NCBI GenBank assembly: GCA_946611025.1
Contig: CAMOCR010000006.1
Coordinates: 1-17,384, forward strand
Direction: 5' to 3'
DNA length: 17,384 nt
Origin: an uncultured Alphaproteobacteria bacterium
GTDB lineage: Bacteria > Pseudomonadota > Alphaproteobacteria > Rs-D84
Every line of letters begins with the position of its first letter. Within the stretch, counting starts at the first letter, position 1. Positions 13,332 to 17,384 of this stretch are shown here, one piece after another. The notes under the pieces are model-generated. The model was not told the DNA's origin and searched no databases. It saw only the letters and a list, made by a program, of their open reading frames with translations. The position numbers and the translations under genes were made by a program.

Positions 13332-14897
13332 TTAGTATTCGCCAACCTCTACTGCGACTGGTGCGCCGGCTGGTTCATTTTCGGTATAGTGTGTTTCTTT
13401 GACAACGCGAACACGACGATTCGCCGCATTTGGCGTGTTATCTGGTGTTGGCACCGCCAGGTCTTCTTCGCCACTGGATACGGCGACAATTTGGCTGGCT
13501 GGGATACCATATTCAATCAGCATTTTCTGCACTGCTTCGGCACGACGACCGCCCAATGCATAGTTATAACTTTTCGAACCCGATGTATCGGTATGACCAA
13601 CAACCGAAACCTTGATATTCTTGTTTTCCTGGGTCGCAGTTGCCAATTTTTCAATCAATTCACGATATTCTGGTTTGATTGTTGCCTTGTTAAAATCAAA
13701 GCGAACTTCGAACACTTCTTCCATGACATGTTGCTTTGGTTCCAATGGAATCTGTTGAACCTTAATCATGGTCTTTTCGCCAGCCGCCGCCTGTAATTTA
13801 TCCAGACGTGCATTTATCGCCGCCAATTCTTCACGCATTGCCAACATCATGTTGATAAACTCTTCACGCGTGACTAATTCTTCACCAATCATTGGAATCG
13901 GTTCTGGTTCTTCGGCACAATCGCACGGAACAGGTTCTTCTGTCATTTGTGCATACGGGCATGGTTCCGCACCACCACATGTTTGTTGTGCGGCACATGG
14001 GCAAGTACTGTTGACATTGGCGTTGTTTTCATTTGATACCGCATTCACAACACCCAAGCTACGCGCATCCAATGTATTACCATTGTTTGACATATTTTTG
14101 CTGACGGTTTTGTCGCCACCATAGATATTTTGGTTAAACACCATTGGTTGCACAGGCACCGGATTAATCAAATGTTCTGGGACATTTACATTATTTACGA
14201 TAATAACCCCTTCACGCGCTGGCGCCCCTGCCCCGCGCATTGCGGTCATTGTACGGGTTTCCGGATAATATGTTGACGATTCTGTGATAACCGTTTCGGT
14301 TTCACCAACCTTGACATCGGCAACTGGTTTTGTTTTGTTAATAACCTTGCCGCCCTTGCAATCACGCAACGCCGTCAGCGAACGCATAAAACGTTCACGA
14401 CATTGTGCGGCAGTCGCATCTTGACCACTGGCGGTTGCAGACACCCAGCAATCGTATTTTGCTTGAACTTCCGCAGCCAATTCTGGTTGATTGATGCTGG
14501 CATCATTTTGCAATTGTTCCATCAAATCGTTATACGCCGTATATAATTCAAACGATGTGTTTTCATCATCAACCGGCCAATTGTCCATTGTTTCTGGGAA
14601 CGGCAATTCACCCGAAAACGCCGCCACAGCCTTTTGCGCGAACAATTCGCCAATTTCGGGATACCCACTGGTCCGTGCATTGTACATTGCATATGAACGA
14701 TAATTCATCGCCAATTGATTCAAGAAAGAATCTTGGTGTGGTGCCGAATAGACATCCAGACGTTCAACATAGTCAACCGTTGGCGTTGCAATCGGTGCGC
14801 CCGCATTTTCATTTGAATTACCGGCGCAACCCGCCAAAATCAGTGCAATTCCGCCAAACAACATTTGAACTTTGAAATTTGAAATTTGAACTTTCAT
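13332..14897 (-). CDS. OmpA-domain lipoprotein, alphaproteobacterial type (521 aa)
   Basis: Anchors the outer membrane to peptidoglycan. The signal peptide ends in lipobox LAGC, with Cys24 lipidated. Residues 40-185 form a helical domain (YVERLDVYSAPHQDSFLNQL ... KYDCWVSA) seen in alphaproteobacterial OmpA-family proteins. Residues 185-295 are low-complexity and Asn/Val/Thr-rich. Six cysteines (299, 301, 307, 313, 325, 327) form a tight CPC/CDC cluster, then a coiled coil (343-372). The OmpA domain (about 394-500) has DFNKATIKPEYRE, the peptidoglycan-binding Asp437 of GHTDTSG and Arg494 region of AANRRVRV. The start at 14897 is supported by AAAGGGGA. The first eleven residues (MKVQISNFKVQ) come from a short DNA repeat and precede a normal signal peptide that could have begun at Met12, but no ribosome site exists there. 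It is larger than classical Pal, so I give no symbol. Confidence 0.9.
   Translation of the reverse strand: MKVQISNFKVQMLFGGIALILAGCAGNSNENAGAPIATPTVDYVERLDVYSAPHQDSFLNQLAMNYRSYAMYNARTSGYPEIGELFAQKAVAAFSGELPFPETMDNWPVDDENTSFELYTAYNDLMEQLQNDASINQPELAAEVQAKYDCWVSATASGQDATAAQCRERFMRSLTALRDCKGGKVINKTKPVADVKVGETETVITESSTYYPETRTMTAMRGAGAPAREGVIIVNNVNVPEHLINPVPVQPMVFNQNIYGGDKTVSKNMSNNGNTLDARSLGVVNAVSNENNANVNSTCPCAAQQTCGGAEPCPYAQMTEEPVPCDCAEEPEPIPMIGEELVTREEFINMMLAMREELAAINARLDKLQAAAGEKTMIKVQQIPLEPKQHVMEEVFEVRFDFNKATIKPEYRELIEKLATATQENKNIKVSVVGHTDTSGSKSYNYALGGRRAEAVQKMLIEYGIPASQIVAVSSGEEDLAVPTPDNTPNAANRRVRVVKETHYTENEPAGAPVAVEVGEY
14864..14897 (-). repeat. TTCAAAGTTC-type short repeat (copy B), inside the lipoprotein start
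   Basis: On the minus strand, tandem units of AAAGTTCAAATTTC cover the first eleven codons of the OmpA lipoprotein and are translated as KVQISNFKVQ. They resemble the untranslated copy at 601-632. Confidence 0.65.
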
Positions 14898-14926
14898 AGA
14901 AGTGTCCCCTTTCCCTTGTTGTTGAT

Positions 14927-14955
14927 ATTATACGATTTTTCGCAATGTTAGTAAA
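14927..14955 (-). promoter_or_regulatory. Promoter of the OmpA-domain lipoprotein gene
   Basis: TTTACT (complement of 14950-14955), a 17-bp spacer and consensus TATAAT (complement of 14927-14932). Transcription would start about 22 bases before the ATG, leaving room for the AAAGGGGA ribosome site. It follows directly on the terminator of the upstream gene, so the lipoprotein is transcribed independently. Confidence 0.75.
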
Positions 14956-14959
14956 GCAG

Positions 14960-14982
14960 AAAAAACACCGGCGCACGTGTTT
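14960..14982 (-). terminator. Terminator after the 268-residue secreted protein gene
   Basis: On the minus strand AAACAC pairs with GTGTTT around an eight-base GC-rich loop, followed by further Ts. It begins three bases after the TAA at 14986-14988. The stem is short, but position and T-run fit an intrinsic terminator. Confidence 0.55.
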
Positions 14983-14985
14983 ATG

Positions 14986-15792
14986 TTATTTATTCAAAAA
15001 TTGTGTTGCGACCGACCCCAGTGATGACAAACCACCCCCCAGGTTCATACCACTGCTGGTAATATTTCCAACAGTGTCCATAATTGTTCCCGTATTTGTC
15101 TTTTGCCCAACACCCGCCATTGTTGTTGTCAAGAATTCGCCCCACATGGCACGTTTCTTCTGGCTAAGTTTTGAATTTGAACAATTTTCAATTTTTGAAA
15201 TTAATTTTGCCGCCATGGTCGCTTCTGCGCGGGTATAATCTGCTTCGCCGAAATCGACTAAATTAAATATGTCATAAATATCCGACACAGTTTTTTTGTT
15301 TTTGCATGTGTCACTGCCATCATCACAATATTCTGCCTTGCCGACCTTGGGGAACTTTTCCCATACTGTGCCGTCATTACCTGCGCCGGTAAAATAATCA
15401 TAACGAATATTGTCCAATTCCGTACCATAATTTAATCTTACATCCGATGCATAGCACGATCCCGCCGGGCACCGTGTTCGTTTTAGACGCTGTTGCACCT
15501 CGTCCGCGGTCATTGCACCAGTTTTCGCCCATTCTTTGACGATATTATCAACAAATGTTATTTCCGCACTGGATGGGATACATTCAGTCGTCAATTCTTT
15601 CTGTTTTGCGGTTAATTGCTGAACATTTGAATACAATGTTAACACCGTTGGTATCAAACTGCCCGCGGTACTGGTCGTGGATGCCGCCTGGGTCGCGACA
15701 GGTGCCGCCTTTTTGACCGTGACCGCAGCCGTGGCGACCGATGTCGTCACGCATGCAATTATTGCAACAAATGCGATATGGGCTTTTTTCAT
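14986..15792 (-). CDS. Secreted protein of unknown function (268 aa)
   Basis: Not recognised. A signal peptide (MKKAHIAFVAIIACVTTSVATA) indicates export. After an Ala/Thr/Val-rich stretch (to about 45) comes a helical segment (LIPTVLTLYSNVQQLTAKQKEL), then six cysteines at 71, 108, 113, 156, 163 and 204, compatible with three disulfides. The C-terminal 45 residues are Gly/Ser/Thr-rich and weakly hydrophobic (MDTVGNITSSGMNLGGG), similar in texture to the Gly/Ala segments of the 308-residue protein. No enzyme motif was seen. The ATG at 15792 lies only 14 bases from a strong -10, so the leader is about eight bases, with AAGAGAG abutting the start codon; translation may be near-leaderless. The gene is divergent from lptC and has its own terminator. 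Confidence 0.75.
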   Translation of the reverse strand: MKKAHIAFVAIIACVTTSVATAAVTVKKAAPVATQAASTTSTAGSLIPTVLTLYSNVQQLTAKQKELTTECIPSSAEITFVDNIVKEWAKTGAMTADEVQQRLKRTRCPAGSCYASDVRLNYGTELDNIRYDYFTGAGNDGTVWEKFPKVGKAEYCDDGSDTCKNKKTVSDIYDIFNLVDFGEADYTRAEATMAAKLISKIENCSNSKLSQKKRAMWGEFLTTTMAGVGQKTNTGTIMDTVGNITSSGMNLGGGLSSLGSVATQFLNK

Positions 15793-15806
15793 CTCTCTTG
15801 GGCTAT

Positions 15807-15815
15807 ATTATATCA
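15807..15815 (-). promoter_or_regulatory. Extended -10 promoter of the 268-residue gene
   Basis: The minus strand reads TGATATAAT, a perfect extended -10. A partial -35 TTGTTT (complement of 15829-15834) lies 16 bases upstream. Predicted start of transcription is near 15800, only about eight bases before the ATG. Confidence 0.65.
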
Positions 15816-15866
15816 CAAAAACATTATCAAACAAATATAAAAATTGCTTTTTCGTGTTGGGCGCGC

Positions 15867-15872
15867 TAAACT
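15867..15872 (+). promoter_or_regulatory. Possible promoter giving a leaderless lptC transcript
   Basis: TTGCTT (15844-15849), a 17-bp spacer and TAAACT (15867-15872) place the transcription start within a base or two of the lptC ATG at 15880. No ribosome site precedes that ATG. An alternative plus-strand -10 (TATATT, 15804-15809) would give a leader of about 64 bases. Confidence 0.4.
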
Positions 15873-15879
15873 GTATAAC

Positions 15880-16359
15880 ATGGCAAACGATCGTCGTATG
15901 TTTATTATATTTACCAAGCACCGCCGTCTGCAGCGTCTGTGGCAATTCTTTTTCACGGGCTGGGGTTTGATAATGGTTGCAGCATTGGTGGCGGGTGCAC
16001 TGTTCACGCACCAATTGTTGTGGACTCCAATTTCAGCGATAAATATGAACGACATTGCAACCAATCAATTCAAAATGACTGGGGCATCTTTTTCGGGCGT
16101 TGACCGCGATGGCAATCCGTTTAAAATTCGTGCCACCACCGCACGCCAAGAATATGACAAACCTGATTTGGTGTTTTTGGATACGGTGTCTGGTTCAATA
16201 ACGCGCCCGGTTGATGGCAAAATGGAAACAACAAATATATCGGCACAAACCGGTCGATACAATATTAAACAGCGCACAATCACATTAAATGGCAACGTTC
16301 GGGTTGATTCATCTACGAACGACCGCGTATTAACCAACGAATTGGTGATTAAATTATGA
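15880..16359 (+). CDS. lptC: LPS export periplasmic protein LptC (159 aa)
   Basis: LptC is a bitopic inner-membrane protein that passes LPS from the LptB2FG transporter to the periplasmic bridge. Seen here: a basic cytoplasmic N-terminus, one membrane helix (about 25-47), then a periplasmic beta-jellyroll-type domain with the family pattern FKMTGASFSGVDRDGNPFKI, RATTARQ, ISAQTGRYNI and ITLNGNVRVDSS. At 159 residues it is short against the usual 185-220, mainly at the C-terminus. The start at 15880 gives a sensible N-terminus; an in-frame TTG at 15844 lacks a ribosome site and overlaps the putative -35. The stop overlaps the lptB start by four bases (ATGA), so translation is coupled. The lptA gene that commonly lies between lptC and lptB is missing here. 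Confidence 0.85.
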   Translation: MANDRRMFIIFTKHRRLQRLWQFFFTGWGLIMVAALVAGALFTHQLLWTPISAINMNDIATNQFKMTGASFSGVDRDGNPFKIRATTARQEYDKPDLVFLDTVSGSITRPVDGKMETTNISAQTGRYNIKQRTITLNGNVRVDSSTNDRVLTNELVIKL

Positions 16360-17084
16360 AACAATCTGTATTAAGAATTGAACATTTATCAAAATCATAT
16401 GGCAAGCGCATGGTTATCCGCGACATATCGCTGGTCGCGCGCCAGGGCGAATCGGTGGGGTTGCTGGGGCCAAACGGCGCGGGTAAAACAACGGCGTTTT
16501 ATTGCATCACGGGTCAATTAAATGCCACCGGTGGCCAAATATTTTTAAATTCCCAGGATATAACCCACCTGCCGTTTTATCAACGGGCGCGGTTGCACAT
16601 TGGCTATTTACCCCAAGAAAACAGTGTTTTCCGCGGCATGACGGTTGAACAAAACATTATGTCGATACTGGAAGTCGTCGAACCAGACAAAAAAAAGCGC
16701 AAACAAAAACTGGATTCTCTGTTGGATGAATTTGCAATATCGTCATTGCGACACAGTCCGGCAACGGCACTGTCGGGGGGTGAACGCCGCCGTGTTGAAA
16801 TTGCACGCGCATTGGCGAACGACCCAAAATTTATTTTGCTGGACGAACCATTTGCCGGCATTGACCCAATTGCCGTGAACGAAATTCGGTCGTTGGTGTC
16901 GCAATTAAAGAATCGCGGTCTGGGGGTTATTATTACCGACCACAATGTGCGCGAAACATTGGGCATTACCGACCGCAGTTATGTCTTGCACGATGGTAAA
17001 ATATTAAAGCAAGGCACCACCGATGAAATCATCAGCGATGAAATGGTGAAAAAGGTATATCTGGGCGAAGATTTCGTGATGTAA
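16356..17084 (+). CDS. lptB: LPS export ABC transporter ATP-binding protein LptB (242 aa)
   Basis: Cytoplasmic ATPase that powers extraction of LPS from the inner membrane as the LptB2FG complex. All ABC elements are intact: Walker A GPNGAGKTT (38-46), Q-loop Gln87 in YLPQENSVF, signature LSGGERRRVEIAR (139-151), Walker B FILLDEPFAGID (159-170) with Glu164, and the switch His196 in IITDHNV. The sequence FAGIDPIAV and the C-terminal VKKVYLGEDF are characteristic of LptB rather than of amino-acid (LivG/LivF) ATPases. Length is normal. It starts inside the lptC stop codon (ATGA) and is followed by a strong terminator. The usual downstream rpoN (sigma-54) gene is therefore not in this unit. lptF and lptG are not in the window. 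Confidence 0.96.
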   Translation: MKQSVLRIEHLSKSYGKRMVIRDISLVARQGESVGLLGPNGAGKTTAFYCITGQLNATGGQIFLNSQDITHLPFYQRARLHIGYLPQENSVFRGMTVEQNIMSILEVVEPDKKKRKQKLDSLLDEFAISSLRHSPATALSGGERRRVEIARALANDPKFILLDEPFAGIDPIAVNEIRSLVSQLKNRGLGVIITDHNVRETLGITDRSYVLHDGKILKQGTTDEIISDEMVKKVYLGEDFVM

Positions 17085-17103
17085 AACAAAAATAAAATCG
17101 AAT

Positions 17104-17137
17104 AAAAAAAACCACCGCAACCGCGGTGGTTTTTTTT
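17104..17137. terminator. Strong bidirectional terminator after lptB
   Basis: ACCACCGC (17111-17118) pairs with GCGGTGGT (17123-17130) around an AACC loop, flanked by seven As and seven Ts, so each strand ends in a U-tract. It terminates lptCB and the convergent gene at the right edge, whose stop codon lies within its T-run. Confidence 0.95.
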
Positions 17138-17384
17138 AGAAATAACACCCAACATTTGTTTTTGTATTGTTGGTCCAAGCACTATTACATACTGTTGGGC
17201 AAGTACCGCTACAGTTCCCGTTGCTTGAATTTGCACTAGCCCCCAGTAACTGTGCATAATACCACCGTGTAATATCACCACTTTGCACCTTGCACCAACA
17301 TGCCTGGCTGGAACCGCTAACTTCGCTGCCCGACGGATAATCATATGCAAGGTTAGCATCCCCTGCAACATTTCTGCAACTGGG
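17136..17384 (-). CDS. Secreted cysteine-rich protein, C-terminal part (5' end outside window)
   Basis: The minus-strand frame is open from the window edge to the TAA at 17136-17138, giving the last 82 residues. It lacks a start codon in the window, but the composition is protein-like: seven cysteines, many Ser, Asn, Gly and aromatic residues. Notable motifs are PSCRNVAGD near the edge, QACWCKVQSGDITRWYYAQL in the middle and CSGTCPTVC followed by the terminal NVGCYF. The CWC motif followed by a W-x-Y-Y stretch and a C-x3-C-x3-C cluster suggests a small disulfide-rich extracellular domain. I recall similar endings in cysteine-rich proteins of uncultured gut Alphaproteobacteria, but cannot verify it. 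The closing Phe is the only hint of outer-membrane targeting. It converges on lptB and shares its terminator. Confidence 0.65.
   Translation of the reverse strand, partial: PSCRNVAGDANLAYDYPSGSEVSGSSQACWCKVQSGDITRWYYAQLLGASANSSNGNCSGTCPTVCNSAWTNNTKTNVGCYF

Noticed and set aside
13299..13796. 165-residue plus-strand frame opposite the OmpA lipoprotein
   Set aside because: Shadow of the OmpA domain coding region, with no start signal and odd Phe/Trp/Cys composition.
15168..15212. TTTGAA/TTCAAA-rich stretch as a third copy of the KVQ repeat
   Set aside because: The unit order and reading frame do not match the other two copies; it looks like ordinary Lys/Ile/Asn codons.

Overview
This window reads as chromosome of an alphaproteobacterium. 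Supporting features are a full-length DNA polymerase I, an alphaproteobacterial-type OmpA-domain lipoprotein, an LptC/LptB pair, and several secreted cysteine-rich proteins. The cysteine-rich and autotransporter style resembles uncultured, gut-associated Alphaproteobacteria with small genomes (the RF32-type lineages). That placement is from recollection, not a search. No rRNA, tRNA, CRISPR array, insertion sequence or phage module was seen, and the DNA is gene-dense with no gene-free stretch above about 110 bp.

Layout. At 2-529 (+) is the 3' end of a cysteine-rich surface-type protein. It converges on pth (633-1151, -), which is divergent from a small outer-membrane barrel gene (1198-1746, +). 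polA (1767-4553, +) follows only 20 bp later. A bidirectional terminator (4558-4573) separates polA from a leftward three-gene operon: a 1756-residue autotransporter (11416 to 6146), a 308-residue secreted protein with four Gly/Ala-rich repeats (6130 to 5204), and a 207-residue secreted Cys-rich protein (5202 to 4579). Enolase (11510-12772, +) is divergent from that operon. Downstream of eno, a 66-residue membrane protein resembling the T4 Imm superinfection-immunity family (12823-13023, +) lies between two related hairpins. Then come a 44-residue basic protein (13088-13222, -) with a consensus promoter, an OmpA-domain lipoprotein (13332-14897, -), a secreted 268-residue protein (14986-15792, -), and the divergent lptC-lptB pair (15880-17084, +). 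A strong terminator and the 3' end of another secreted Cys-rich protein (17136-17384, -) close the window.

How the genes fit together. Much of the window is cell envelope: LPS transport (lptCB), peptidoglycan-outer membrane tethering (OmpA-type lipoprotein), an outer-membrane barrel, an autotransporter with two exported partners, and Cys-rich exported proteins at both ends. Housekeeping genes (pth, polA, eno) are interspersed without their usual neighbours.

Most interesting points: polymerase I has Gln instead of the near-invariant Glu at the sugar-discrimination (steric gate) position of motif A. All three divergent intergenic regions carry the same CTATATTAT core, which gives a -10 element on both strands. 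A short KVQ-coding repeat sits at the pth stop codon and at the start of the OmpA lipoprotein. The autotransporter operon and its two partners have no function I can name and are the best candidate for an undescribed surface system.
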